From the NCBI RefSeq assembly GCF_001427865.1, contig NZ_LMHH01000001.1, positions 1,364,001-1,428,000 on the forward strand: 64,000 nt of DNA, written 5' to 3'. This document shows positions 17,202 to 26,365 of the stretch, in pieces (position 1 is the first letter of the stretch; each line of letters begins with the position of its first letter). This DNA is from Altererythrobacter sp. Root672 (lineage in GTDB: Bacteria > Pseudomonadota > Alphaproteobacteria > Sphingomonadales > Sphingomonadaceae). The translations under genes were made by a program, and so were the position numbers. The notes beneath the pieces are model-generated. The model was given only the letters and a program-made list of their open reading frames with translations. It had not been told where the DNA came from and ran no database searches.

Positions 17202-17959
17202 TGGCTGACGCCCTCGATCAATTGCTGGGTCCCGATTTGGGCGAGCACGGTCTCTCCGGCGATGACCTTCTGCCCCAGGAGGACCTTCGAGTCAGTTCCG
17301 AGCGGCAGGTAGACATCCACCCGGCTGCCGAATCGTATCAGCCCGACTCGCTGGCCAGCCGCCACGATGTCGCCCGGCTTGACGAACGGCACGATTCGGC
17401 GCGCGACCAGGCCGGCGATCTGGGTGAAGCCGATCGCTCGCCCATCAGGCCGCTCGATCAGGATATGCTGCCGCTCGTTGTCTTCGGATGCCTTGTCGAG
17501 ATCGGCATTCATGAACTTGCCGGGGATATAGGCCACGCGGCGCACTGTGCCGCCCACCGGGGCACGATTGATGTGAACGTCGAACACCGACATGAAGATG
17601 GAAACGCGGGTCACCGGATCCGTCCCGAGCCCCGGGTTACCTGTTGCGTCGGGCCCTTGCAGCTCCGGCGGCGGCGCGACCTGAACGATGAGCGACACCA
17701 GCCCATCGGCCGGCGCCAGCACCAGGTCCTCTCCTTGCGGAACGACCCGCTCCGGATCGCGGAAGAAGGCGAACACGCCCGCGGACAACGCGAGCATGGG
17801 CCAGCCGAGAATCTCCCAGTCGAGCAGGAGCAGCACGACCAGCGCAAGGCCGACGGCGATCAGGCCGAACTTGCGTCCTTCCGGATGGATTGCGGGCCAG
17901 GACCATTCGGCTTCGCCGCGTCCCCGGTTGTCTCTTAATTCTCCGGCCATTCGAACCAT
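17198..17959 (-). CDS. psd: phosphatidylserine decarboxylase proenzyme
   Basis: 253 residues of the short bacterial/archaeal-type Psd. A membrane-anchoring hydrophobic stretch lies near the N terminus (about 32-65). The self-cleavage site that creates the pyruvoyl group is the Gly-Ser of [26 protein letters not shown] and the [14 protein letters not shown] block are typical. It converts phosphatidylserine to phosphatidylethanolamine. A start three codons later (17950) is possible. Coupled to pssA. Confidence 0.96.
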   Translation of the reverse strand: MVRMAGELRDNRGRGEAEWSWPAIHPEGRKFGLIAVGLALVVLLLLDWEILGWPMLALSAGVFAFFRDPERVVPQGEDLVLAPADGLVSLIVQVAPPPELQGPDATGNPGLGTDPVTRVSIFMSVFDVHINRAPVGGTVRRVAYIPGKFMNADLDKASEDNERQHILIERPDGRAIGFTQIAGLVARRIVPFVKPGDIVAAGQRVGLIRFGSRVDVYLPLGTDSKVLLGQKVIAGETVLAQIGTQQLIEGVSQ

Positions 17960-18055
17960 CTAGGGCCTTGCGGAGTGCGCCACAACCCGGTGCGTCAGGT
18001 TATCCGGGCGGCAATTGCCGCGGATTTGGTTGTGGAGGCCCCTAGGAGGGCAGGC

Positions 18056-18141
18056 TGGTGGACAGGGCTGGATTCGAACCAGCGTACGCTTTCACGGGCA
18101 GATTTACAGTCTGCTGCCTTTAACCACTCGGCCACCTGTCC
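18056..18141 (-). tRNA. tRNA-Tyr (anticodon GTA)
   Basis: A class II tRNA on the minus strand with acceptor stem GGACAGG/CCTGTCC, discriminator A and encoded CCA. The anticodon loop is CTGTAAA (anticodon GTA). A long variable arm follows (CCCGTGAAAGCGTACG region), and the T loop is GTTCGAAT. Confidence 0.95.
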
Positions 18142-18267
18142 ACCGATTGCCGGAAGGCGGGAAATCCCGCCTCGCTTGGCCCATTTGAAGGGGCCGTCCG
18201 GCCGAGTGGGGGGGTCCATGGCGAAGCGATGCTTGCCTGTCAATGGTGCCGCTGGCAGGGGGGCTGA

Positions 18268-19056
18268 ATGAGCAAACGAGACGGTAAGAAAAACCTGCGC
18301 GGACGGGCAGGACGGATGCAAGGCGGACGCGGCTCGGGCCGCGCCTCGCAGGGCCAGGTGCGGCTTTGGGGTAGGCATGCCGTAGAGGCTGCCCTCAAGA
18401 ATCCGGACAGAAGGCATCGCAAGCTATGGGCGACGCGCGAGGGAATCGCCTCGCTCGATGGCGAATTGCCGGCCGACTTTCCCGTCGAATACGCCGAAGC
18501 TGCCGACCTCGCCCGGCTCGTCGCCCGCGACGCGCCGCACCAGGGCCTCGTCCTCGAATGCGATCCGCTCGAAGATATCCACTTGTCGGAAATCCTCGAC
18601 GAGGAACTCGAGGGGCCGTTGCTCATCCTCGATCAGGTTACCGACCCGCACAACGTCGGCGCGATTCTGCGGTCCGCGGCCGCGTTCGGTGCCGCAGCAA
18701 TAATCACCCAGGATCGCCATGCCCCACCAGAGGGCGGTGTCGTGGGCAAGTCCGCCTCGGGCGCGCTCGAAATCGTGCCCTGGGTGCGAGTGGTCAATCT
18801 GGCACGCGCCCTCGAAGAGATGGCCGAAGCCGGATACTGGCGCATCGGCCTGGCCGGAGAGGCTGAGGCTACGCTCGCCGAAGCCTTGCCCTCGGGCAAG
18901 GTCGCGCTCGTCCTCGGAGCCGAAGGCGAAGGGATGCGGCACAACATAACTGCCCATTGCGATGCACTGGCGCGCTTGCCGATCAGCAATGCTATGGAGA
19001 GCCTCAACGTCTCCAATGCAGCGGCGATTGCGCTCTACGCGGTGGCGACACGATAG
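18268..19056 (+). CDS. rlmB: 23S rRNA 2'-O-ribose methyltransferase, RlmB/SpoU family
   Basis: 262 residues. A basic N-terminal tail and a substrate-binding domain (about 30-100; LWGRHAVEAALKNP) precede a SPOUT methyltransferase domain. Its three motifs are present: DPHNVGAILRSA, LGAEGEGM and NAMESLNVSNAAAIALY. RlmB methylates a guanosine in the 23S peptidyl-transferase region. Sister families (TrmH, TsnR) are possible, but the N-terminal domain favours RlmB. Confidence 0.9.
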   Translation: MSKRDGKKNLRGRAGRMQGGRGSGRASQGQVRLWGRHAVEAALKNPDRRHRKLWATREGIASLDGELPADFPVEYAEAADLARLVARDAPHQGLVLECDPLEDIHLSEILDEELEGPLLILDQVTDPHNVGAILRSAAAFGAAAIITQDRHAPPEGGVVGKSASGALEIVPWVRVVNLARALEEMAEAGYWRIGLAGEAEATLAEALPSGKVALVLGAEGEGMRHNITAHCDALARLPISNAMESLNVSNAAAIALYAVATR

Positions 19057-19105
19057 CAGGGGTACTCACAGGGTCACGGGGCACGCGTTACAGGGGGAAT
19101 TTCAG

Positions 19106-19996
19106 ATGGAATTGATGCGACGTTGGCGCGTTGCCGCGGCAAGTGTTGTGGCCGCTGTAGCGACGTTCGCTCTAAGCGCCTGCATAATCACGCCTGGCAC
19201 TTTCGATGCGACGCTGGACTTGCGCAAGGATGGCGAGTTCACCTTCTCCTACAACGGGCAGATCTACCTTCTCGCCCTCGCCCAACTCGCCGACGCCGCC
19301 AACAAGGCTGAGACCGGCGACGAAGAGTTCACGGCATCCACCTGCTACGACGATGACGATTTCGAGGAGCGCCCCTGCACCGACGAGGAAGTCGCCGAAC
19401 AGCGCCAGGTCTGGGAAGACCAAGCCGAAACTCGCGCGGCGGCTGCCAAGCGCGATTCGGAAATGATGAGCGCCGTTCTCGGCGGCATCGACCCTACCGA
19501 TCCCGAAGCGGCAGAAGAACTCGCCGAACGCCTGCGCCGGCAAGCAGGATGGAAGCGTGTCGACTACCGCGGTGACGGGCTGTTCGATGTCGAGTTCTCG
19601 ATCACCAGCCGCATGGGCCACGACTTCAATTTCCCGACCTTCGAGCGCTTGCCGATGTCGAACAGCTTCGTCCTCGCCAACCTGCGCCAGGGCAATCAGC
19701 TGCGGATCGAGGCTCCCGGCTTCTCCACCCAGGGCAACGGCAACCCGCTCCAGAGCATGATGACCGGCTTTGCCGGCCTCGCCAGCGCCTACAACACCAC
19801 CGGCGCGGGTGAGGAGACTGGGCTGGAGAACATGCCCGACATGCAGGGCACCTTCCGTATCATCACTGACGGTAAGGTCCTCGCCAACAACACCGACGAA
19901 GGTCCGCAGGCCGGCACGACGGGCCAGATACTCGAGTGGAAAGTTAACCGGCGGACCCAATCTCCGCCAATGGCACTGATCCAACTCGGCAACTGA
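19106..19996 (+). CDS. hypothetical lipoprotein
   Basis: 296 residues. A short basic N terminus and hydrophobic stretch end in the lipobox LSAC (Cys at about 26), so the mature protein should be lipid-anchored. The start at 19106 follows AGGGGGAATTTC and gives an intact lipoprotein signal. The remainder has an acidic middle (about 75-120) with two Cys and a beta-rich C-terminal half. I do not recognise a family. It stands alone between rlmB and a bidirectional terminator. Confidence 0.8.
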   Translation: MELMRRWRVAAASVVAAVATFALSACIITPGTFDATLDLRKDGEFTFSYNGQIYLLALAQLADAANKAETGDEEFTASTCYDDDDFEERPCTDEEVAEQRQVWEDQAETRAAAAKRDSEMMSAVLGGIDPTDPEAAEELAERLRRQAGWKRVDYRGDGLFDVEFSITSRMGHDFNFPTFERLPMSNSFVLANLRQGNQLRIEAPGFSTQGNGNPLQSMMTGFAGLASAYNTTGAGEETGLENMPDMQGTFRIITDGKVLANNTDEGPQAGTTGQILEWKVNRRTQSPPMALIQLGN

Positions 19997-20006
19997 GCGG
20001 ACAAAA

Positions 20007-20046
20007 AGAAAGGGCCGCCAGGCAGATACCTAGCGGCCCTTCTTTC
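20007..20046. terminator. bidirectional terminator between lipoprotein gene and hup
   Basis: AGAAAGGGCCGC pairs with GCGGCCCTTCTTTCT around a 14-nt loop, with T runs on both strands. It separates the convergent lipoprotein gene and hup. Confidence 0.85.
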
Positions 20047-20078
20047 TGCCCCCTGTTCAGGAGGCGGACTTCAAGGTC

Positions 20079-20351
20079 TCAGTTCACCGAATCCTTGAGG
20101 CCCTTGCCGGCCTTGAACTTCGGCTGCGTCGACGCCTTGATGGTCATCGGCTCACCCGTCCGCGGATTGCGGCCGGTGGAAGCTTTGCGCTTTGCAACCG
20201 AGAAAGTGCCGAACCCAACCAGGCGCACTTCGTCTCCCTTCGAGAGCGCTCCCGTGATCGTGTCGAACACACCTTCAACGGCCTTAGTCGCGTCACTCCG
20301 CGACAGGCCGCTGGCATCGGCAACGGCACCGATTAGCTCGTTTTTGTTCAT
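20079..20351 (-). CDS. hup: DNA-binding protein HU
   Basis: 90 residues, the full HU length. MNKNELI at the start, GDEVRLVGFGTF in the core and GRNPRTGEPMTI in the beta-arm with the intercalating Pro are diagnostic. HU bends and compacts DNA. A very strong ribosome site (GGAGGGGGG) precedes the ATG, consistent with abundant expression. It lies downstream of lon, the classic lon-hup order. Confidence 0.97.
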   Translation of the reverse strand: MNKNELIGAVADASGLSRSDATKAVEGVFDTITGALSKGDEVRLVGFGTFSVAKRKASTGRNPRTGEPMTIKASTQPKFKAGKGLKDSVN

Positions 20352-20598
20352 GCCGGAAAACCCCCCTCCAGTTTCTCAGGTTCCAAGTTTTGAATCGCGT
20401 CGGGCGAAGCGGGGAATTGAGCGAGTTTTCGGACGACTGGCAAGGGCAAAGCCGCGGCAGGCGCGGAATAGCGCCAAAATTTGCGACATTTCGAATGAAA
20501 CCGCCATTCGCGCCATCGATCAGGCGCTAAACCGCTCAATCCTGCGGGTTCCGGAGGCCGAGTCGCTGCGATGCAACAGACCCGGCCGCCAGATTTCC
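20352..20598. other. lon-hup intergenic region
   Basis: About 247 bp without a gene. It must hold the hup promoter on the minus strand; I see the strong hup ribosome site but no unambiguous -35/-10 pair. No terminator hairpin for lon is obvious. Confidence 0.4.
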
Positions 20599-22995
20599 CT
20601 AGTGCGCCACTGCCGTCGACGACGGGCCGGAGCCATGCGGGCTCGGCTGACTGGCAAGGTCGTCCGCTTCAGTCCATTCGATCGGTGCCGGCACATCCGT
20701 CAAGGCATGGCGGAGCACCTCGTCGACATGAGCGACGGGAATGATCTCTAGCCCTTCCTTCACGTTGGCTGGAATCTCCGCGAGGTCCTTCTCGTTCTCC
20801 TCTGGGATGAGGACCTTCTTGATCCCCCCGCGCAGCGCCGCGAGCAGCTTTTCCTTGAGCCCGCCGATCGGCAGGACCCGGCCGCGCAAGGTAACTTCGC
20901 CCGTCATCGCCACGTCCGGGCGCACAGGGATGCCCGTCAGCGTCGAGACGATCGAGGTGACCATGCCAACGCCCGCGCTCGGACCATCCTTCGGCACCGC
21001 CCCTTCGGGCAAGTGGATGTGGATGTTCTTGCGCTGGAAGATCGACGGCTTGATGCCATAGGCCGGCGCCCGCGCCTTCACGAAGCTGAAGGCCGCCGCG
21101 ACGCTTTCGGTCATCACTTCGCCGAGCTTGCCCGTCGTGCGGATTTCACCCTTGCCGGGCGTCGTCACGCTTTCGATGGTCAGCAGTTCGCCGCCCACTT
21201 CAGTCCAGGCAAGGCCGGTAACGGCGCCCACCTGAGCCTCCTCGTCCGACATGCCGTGGCGGAACTTCCGCACGCCGGCAAAGTCGCCGAGGTTTTCGGG
21301 CGTGATGACCACGCTCGTGACTTTCTTCTCGAGGATCTGGCGCAGGCTCTTGCGGGCCAGACGCGCGATCTCGCGCTCAAGCGTACGCACACCGGCTTCG
21401 CGGGTGTAATAACGGATCAAGTCGCGCAGACCGGCTTCGGTCAGTTCGAACTCGCCCTTCTTCAACCCGTGGGCCTCGACCTGCTTGGCGATCAAGTGGC
21501 GCTGAGCGATCTCGAGCTTCTCGTCCTCGGTGTAGCCTTCGAGCCGGATGATCTCCATGCGGTCGAGCAGCGGCTGCGGCAGGTTGAGCGAGTTCGCGGT
21601 GCACACGAACATCACGTCGGACAGGTCGATGTCGAGCTCCAGGTAGTGGTCCTGGAACTTGGCGTTCTGTTCCGGATCGAGCACTTCGAGCAGCGCCGAG
21701 GCCGGATCGCCGCGGAAGTCCTGGCCGAGCTTGTCGATCTCATCGAGCAGGAACAGCGGATTGCTCGCCCCTGCGCGGCGGAGGTTGGTGACAATCTTGC
21801 CCGGAAGCGAGCCGATATAAGTCCGGCGGTGACCACGGATTTCCGCTTCGTCACGCACACCGCCGAGCGACTGGCGCACGAACTCGCGACCGGTCGCCTT
21901 GGCGATCGACTTGCCGAGGCTGGTCTTGCCGACGCCCGGAGGGCCGACGAGGCACAGGATCGGCCCCTTGAGCTTGTTGGTGCGCGCCTGGACCGCGAGA
22001 TATTCGACGATCCGGTCCTTCACCTTGTCGAGCGCGTAGTGATCCTGGTCGAGGATATCCTGCGCCTTGACCAAGTCCTTCTTCAACCGGCTCTTCTTGC
22101 CCCACGGCAGGCCGAGCAACACGTCGAGATAGTTGCGCACGACGGTCGCCTCGGCGCTCATCGGCTGCATGGTCTTGAGCTTCTTGAGTTCCGCCGTGGC
22201 CTTGGCCTTGGCATCCTTCGACAGCTTTAGGGTTTCGATCTTCGCCTGAAGCTCGGCGATCTCGTCCCCGCCCTCATCATCGCCGCCGCCCAGCTCGGAC
22301 TGGATCGCCTTGAGCTGTTCGTTGAGATAATACTCGCGCTGGGTCTTCTCCATCTGGCGCTTCACGCGCCCGCGGATCTTGCGTTCGACCTGCTGGACCG
22401 AGAGTTCGCCCTCCATCACCGAGTAGACCATCTCGAGCCGCTTGAGCGGATCGGTCTCGGCCAGCAGGGCTTGCTTGGAAGCAACCTTGGCCGAGATCGC
22501 GCCGGCGATCGCATCGGCCAAGCGGCCCGCATCGTCGATCCCGCCGAGGTCTTCCTCGATATCTTCGGGGAGCTTCTTGTTGTGCTTGGCGTAGTCGGTG
22601 AACTGCTCGATCGCCGAACGCATCATCGCCGCGACCTGGTTGCCGCCGACGGTGTCCTCGTCAATCGCCTCGGTCACAGCGGAGACGAAGCCTTCAGCCT
22701 CTTCCATCGCCACGAGACGGGCTCTCGAATGGCCTTCGACCAGGACCCTGACCGTGCCATCGGGAAGCTTAAGCAATTGCAGGACCTGCGCGACGACGCC
22801 GATGTCGTAGACGTCGCTGCGTTCCGGAGCGTCGCAGCTCGGATCCATCTGGGCGACCAGGAAGATGTCCTTGTCGCCTTCCATCGCCTCCTCGAGCGCC
22901 GCCACCGACTTTTCACGCCCGACAAACAGCGGGACGACCATGCCGGGGAAGACGACGATGTCGCGAAGGGGAAGGAGAGGGTACGAAATAGTCAT
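20599..22995 (-). CDS. lon: ATP-dependent protease Lon
   Basis: 798 residues. An N-terminal LON substrate domain (1-200) and coiled coil precede the AAA+ domain with Walker A GPPGVGKTSLGKS and Walker B FLLDEIDKLG. The C-terminal protease domain has catalytic Ser in PKDGPSAGVGM and Lys in GGLKEKLLAA. Lon degrades misfolded and regulatory proteins. Length and order are normal. It is followed by hup on the same strand. Confidence 0.98.
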   Translation of the reverse strand: MTISYPLLPLRDIVVFPGMVVPLFVGREKSVAALEEAMEGDKDIFLVAQMDPSCDAPERSDVYDIGVVAQVLQLLKLPDGTVRVLVEGHSRARLVAMEEAEGFVSAVTEAIDEDTVGGNQVAAMMRSAIEQFTDYAKHNKKLPEDIEEDLGGIDDAGRLADAIAGAISAKVASKQALLAETDPLKRLEMVYSVMEGELSVQQVERKIRGRVKRQMEKTQREYYLNEQLKAIQSELGGGDDEGGDEIAELQAKIETLKLSKDAKAKATAELKKLKTMQPMSAEATVVRNYLDVLLGLPWGKKSRLKKDLVKAQDILDQDHYALDKVKDRIVEYLAVQARTNKLKGPILCLVGPPGVGKTSLGKSIAKATGREFVRQSLGGVRDEAEIRGHRRTYIGSLPGKIVTNLRRAGASNPLFLLDEIDKLGQDFRGDPASALLEVLDPEQNAKFQDHYLELDIDLSDVMFVCTANSLNLPQPLLDRMEIIRLEGYTEDEKLEIAQRHLIAKQVEAHGLKKGEFELTEAGLRDLIRYYTREAGVRTLEREIARLARKSLRQILEKKVTSVVITPENLGDFAGVRKFRHGMSDEEAQVGAVTGLAWTEVGGELLTIESVTTPGKGEIRTTGKLGEVMTESVAAAFSFVKARAPAYGIKPSIFQRKNIHIHLPEGAVPKDGPSAGVGMVTSIVSTLTGIPVRPDVAMTGEVTLRGRVLPIGGLKEKLLAALRGGIKKVLIPEENEKDLAEIPANVKEGLEIIPVAHVDEVLRHALTDVPAPIEWTEADDLASQPSPHGSGPSSTAVAH

Positions 22996-23277
22996 GAAAT
23001 GTCGTGTCCGTCCGTCTTAACGCGCGCGCGGAATTGTGGGGGGCGCGCCGAGGTATTGGATTTGAATATGGGTAGCACGTCAGCCGCTCGCAACGCCAAG
23101 GACGGATTCGTTGTGGAAGGAGCGCGCAGGAGGTGACGGGCTGACACGGTGGCCGATGACGTGTCGCCATCGCACGTTGACCCTTTTTCGGGTGTGCGCT
23201 GCTCGCTGCAAGCCATTGCCGACGCTCGCAAAAGGGGTCAGGATAGCGTCAAACAATAACACACACGGGGGACTGAG
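22996..23277. other. divergent region between lon and a secreted-protein gene
   Basis: About 280 bp between divergent starts, so it must hold both promoters. No clear sigma32 site for lon or structured RNA was recognised. Confidence 0.3.
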
Positions 23278-24336
23278 ATGGAGAGGAAGGCCCTTCGCAC
23301 TTTGGTGCTGTTCGCGGCGCTGGCTGCTACGACGCAGCTTGCGGCGCAGGAAACGGTGGGAGTTCCCCCTCCCTCCCCTGCGGGATGGAGTGCCTCCAAA
23401 ACCGAGTGGGGCGATCCCGACTTGCGCGGCACCTACCCCCTCGATCAGGTCGGCCGTACGCCGATGCAGCGCCGCCCCGAATACGGCAACCGCCTGCTGA
23501 TGACCGAAGAGGAATATCGCAAAGCCCTCGATTCAGCTGCGGAAGTCGAAGCCGGTGCCGATCGCGAGGATGCCAACAACCAGCTCGGAGCCGGCAACTG
23601 GTTCGAATACGGCACTGCGCTGCGGCAGACCGCCCTGATCGTCGAGCCGGCCGAGACCGGGCGAATTCCGGCACTCACCGACGAAGGCAAGCGCCTCCAG
23701 TCGACCATGCACAGCAGCTGGAACGGCGAGGTGTTCGAAAGATTGAGCGATTTCAACTCGCTCGACCGCTGCATAACGCGCGGGATGCCGGCGACCATGC
23801 TGCCCTTCCCCTACAACAACGGCGTGCGAATCTTTCAGTCGCCCGGCTGGGTGGTGATCAACCACGAGATGATCCACGAGCAGCGCTTCATCCCGCTCGA
23901 TGGCCGGCCGCGGCCGCACGAGGACGTGAAGTCCTGGCTCGGCAGCTCGCGCGGTCATTTCGAGGGCGATACGCTGGTGGTCGAAACGACCAACTTCAAC
24001 GGCCTTTCGCCGATGGTGATAGTTGGGCCCAGCAATGGAACGTCGGGCATTCCGACCAGCCCCTCGATGAAGATCATCGAACATTTCACGCCTGGGCCGA
24101 ACGGCCTCTACTATGAAGCATGGGTGGAGGATCCGGTCGTCCTCACCGGATCATTCAAGATCGGCTACCCCTGGACGCGCAACAATGCCTACGAACCGTT
24201 CGAGTACGCCTGCCATGAAGGTAATACGCTGATCTGGGCGAATGTCCGCTCGACCAGTCCGCGCTACGCCGAATGGCGCGCGGAGAACGAGCGCAAGCTG
24301 GCCGAAGCTGGGGTTACCGGTAACGGGGGCAGCTGA
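23278..24336 (+). CDS. secreted protein of unknown function, paralogue of the protein at 61320-62063
   Basis: 352 residues with a signal peptide (cut after about LAAQ, residue 24). Conserved-looking blocks are HFEGDTLVVETTNFNG, IIEHFTPGPNGLYYEAWVEDP and YACHEGN. The family is frequent in sphingomonads and some other environmental bacteria and has no established function; it resembles secreted beta-rich proteins often annotated only as hypothetical. The protein encoded at 61320-62063 shares the HWEGDELVVDTT and Y(E)C motifs. Monocistronic; convergent to the CDGSH gene. Confidence 0.8.
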   Translation: MERKALRTLVLFAALAATTQLAAQETVGVPPPSPAGWSASKTEWGDPDLRGTYPLDQVGRTPMQRRPEYGNRLLMTEEEYRKALDSAAEVEAGADREDANNQLGAGNWFEYGTALRQTALIVEPAETGRIPALTDEGKRLQSTMHSSWNGEVFERLSDFNSLDRCITRGMPATMLPFPYNNGVRIFQSPGWVVINHEMIHEQRFIPLDGRPRPHEDVKSWLGSSRGHFEGDTLVVETTNFNGLSPMVIVGPSNGTSGIPTSPSMKIIEHFTPGPNGLYYEAWVEDPVVLTGSFKIGYPWTRNNAYEPFEYACHEGNTLIWANVRSTSPRYAEWRAENERKLAEAGVTGNGGS

Positions 24337-24369
24337 GTTTGCCTCTCCCAAGGGGAAAGGGATTTAGCG

Positions 24370-24594
24370 TCACCCCTCGACCGAAACTGCCGCCTCGGCC
24401 GCCTGGAACCCGATCTTGCTGTGCTGCCCGTCGCAGAAGGGCTTGGTAGTTGAACCGCCGCAGCGGCACAGGAACACGCGGGTTTTGCCTTCAAGATCGT
24501 AGAGATTGCCTTCCCCATCGCGCAGCTCAAGCTGGCTGAGGTCGCCAGTCACGAGATAGGGGCCATCCTTACGCGTGACGATTTCGAGAGCCAT
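24370..24594 (-). CDS. CDGSH-type iron-sulfur protein
   Basis: 74 residues with one CDGSH zinc-finger-like motif: C-x-C at FLCRCGGS, then KPFCDGQHSKIGF, giving three Cys and one His for a labile [2Fe-2S] cluster. Bacterial members are small redox or cluster-transfer proteins of undefined role. It lies downstream of, and in the same direction as, the Rieske oxygenase gene (68-bp gap), so it may be an electron-transfer or cluster partner; that link is inference. Confidence 0.88.
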   Translation of the reverse strand: MALEIVTRKDGPYLVTGDLSQLELRDGEGNLYDLEGKTRVFLCRCGGSTTKPFCDGQHSKIGFQAAEAAVSVEG

Positions 24595-24661
24595 CGCATC
24601 CTCCTGTTCGGTAAGACCGATCCCTCAACGCGCGGGAGCGATGGTATTTCCCCGCCGGCGA

Positions 24662-25717
24662 TCAGGCCGCGATTCCGACGCGCTCTCGCTCCTCGCGCAC
24701 GAGCTTATCAACCAGCCGGTTGAACAGTGTCACCCCCTTGTCGTGCGCCGTGGGCATGATCTGCGCGTTCGGCGAGCGGTTGATGACCCGCTGCTGCGCT
24801 TCGATCATCACTTTGTCTTCGGCAAAGGCCTTGCCGGCAATGCCCATGAGCATGTCGCGCAGCGCCTCATCGCCATGATCGCGATGCGGCCCCCAGGAGA
24901 AGAAGTAGCGTGAGGTTTTGGCCGTCAACGGGGTGACGGCCTGGCTGGTGAACGTCGTCCCACTGACAGCGCGCGACAAGTCCGGCGTACCGTAGTCGCA
25001 CTCCGCCGCGGTCCCGAGAGGGAAGACGCCCCCGGTCATCAACAGGACGCCCGGGATCAGGAAGTCGTAGACCATGTAGCTGTCCATCGGCGTATCGCTC
25101 TTGCGCGAGGACGAGCCCAGCGAGTTCTCGATCCACCGCTGATAGCGAATGCCGCGCTCCAATGGTTCGATCTTACCCTGCGTCGCCGCGAACTCCTCGC
25201 CGGCGCCGAAGCTTTCCGCATGAACGTAGGTCAGGTGGCTGAAATCGAGCAGGTTGTCGTTGATCAGCCGCGCTTCGGCTTCGTAATCGAGCTGGCCGTG
25301 ACCGAGGATGAAATCGGGATGATCGAGCCCCACGGCCGGCGGGATCAGCGCCTCGTCCGCCGCCTCGGCTTCGCCCATCCATATCCAGATCCAGCTATGC
25401 CGCTCGACAACCGGATAGCTGCGCACCGCGGCACGCGGCGGAATTTGCTGCTGGCCGGGGATCTCGACCACCTTGCCTTCGGGAGCGTAGAGCAGCCCAT
25501 GGTACATGCAGCGCAGCCGGTCGCCCTCGCAGCGGCCAAGCGAAAGCGGCGCCAGCCGGTGGACGCAGCGATCCTCCAGCGCGGCAAGCCGGCCGCTCTC
25601 GCCGCGATAGATCACGACCGGCTCCTCGAGTATGGTGATCGCGAACGGCTTCCTGTCCGCGATCTCCTCGGACCAGGCTGCGACATACCAGGCGTTACGG
25701 ACGTAATTCATCGCCAA
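24662..25717 (-). CDS. Rieske non-heme iron oxygenase, VanA-like
   Basis: 351 residues. The Rieske site is C-x-H then C-x2-H: CVHRLAPLSLGRC...CMYHG (about 46-72). The C-terminal catalytic domain carries LLDFSHLTYVHAESF, with the mononuclear-iron His pair. The opening MNYVRNAWYVAAW is typical of vanillate O-demethylase oxygenase subunits and related aryl-ether demethylases. No reductase (VanB) is adjacent. The gene is divergent from a TetR regulator with a palindrome between them, so substrate-controlled expression is likely. The true substrate is unknown. Confidence 0.88.
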   Translation of the reverse strand: MAMNYVRNAWYVAAWSEEIADRKPFAITILEEPVVIYRGESGRLAALEDRCVHRLAPLSLGRCEGDRLRCMYHGLLYAPEGKVVEIPGQQQIPPRAAVRSYPVVERHSWIWIWMGEAEAADEALIPPAVGLDHPDFILGHGQLDYEAEARLINDNLLDFSHLTYVHAESFGAGEEFAATQGKIEPLERGIRYQRWIENSLGSSSRKSDTPMDSYMVYDFLIPGVLLMTGGVFPLGTAAECDYGTPDLSRAVSGTTFTSQAVTPLTAKTSRYFFSWGPHRDHGDEALRDMLMGIAGKAFAEDKVMIEAQQRVINRSPNAQIMPTAHDKGVTLFNRLVDKLVREERERVGIAA

Positions 25718-25742
25718 CTCTCCCTTGGCTCTTCGAAGCCAG

Positions 25743-25769
25743 TTGACTTTAACACTGTTAAATTGTCAA
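25743..25769. promoter_or_regulatory. palindromic operator between Rieske oxygenase and tetR-type genes
   Basis: TTTAACA-C-TGTTAAA (25748-25762) is a perfect inverted repeat, extended by outer TTGAC/GTCAA words (25743-25747, 25765-25769). It lies 26 bp from the oxygenase start and 10 bp from the regulator start, where a TetR dimer could repress both genes. Confidence 0.65.
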
Positions 25770-25778
25770 GATGACCCC

Positions 25779-26345
25779 ATGGCACGACGCAAGGAAAAGA
25801 CGCTCAACCGAGACGACGTGCTCCGCGAAGCCTTCGTCTTGCTCGAGGAACGTGGCCTCGCCGGGCTGAGCATGCGCGCCTTGGCCGAACGGCTCGATGT
25901 GCAAGCCCCGGCGCTCTACTGGCATTTTGCTGACAAGGCCGAGTTGGTGAGCCTGATGACCCGCGCGATCTACGACGAAGCGCGCGGGGCGGTCACTTCA
26001 GGAGGGACAGCCCGTGATTGGCTGCTCGCCTACGGGCGCGCGCTGCATCACCGGCTTGCCACACAACGCGATGCGGCACGGCTGTGCGTAAACGCCGCAC
26101 CGATCGGCGTGAGTTCAACCGACGCAGCGTCTGCCATTGCCCAACCGCTGACGGCCCGGGGAATGGAACGGGAGTGGGCACTTGAAGCCATCGCCTCGGT
26201 GACCTCATTGGCGCTCGGCTGGGCAAGCTTCGAGGCGAACGGGCCGATGCACGACTTCCTCGAAGGCATGATCGACCTCAACCGCAGCTTCGAACGCGGG
26301 CTTCAAGCGCTAGTCGAGGGCCTTATCCCGAACCCGGCGGTTTGA
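25779..26345 (+). CDS. TetR-family repressor
   Basis: 188 residues from the ATG at 25779 (MARRKEK); the open frame begins upstream but those residues overlap the operator. The N-terminal helix-turn-helix (about 8-55) includes GLAGLSMRALAERLDVQAPALYWHF, close to TetR itself, followed by a TetR_C-like ligand domain. It is divergent from the Rieske oxygenase gene and probably represses it and itself. Confidence 0.9.
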   Translation: MARRKEKTLNRDDVLREAFVLLEERGLAGLSMRALAERLDVQAPALYWHFADKAELVSLMTRAIYDEARGAVTSGGTARDWLLAYGRALHHRLATQRDAARLCVNAAPIGVSSTDAASAIAQPLTARGMEREWALEAIASVTSLALGWASFEANGPMHDFLEGMIDLNRSFERGLQALVEGLIPNPAV

Positions 26346-26365
26346 ACCTCGGTACGGGTCCCGCG

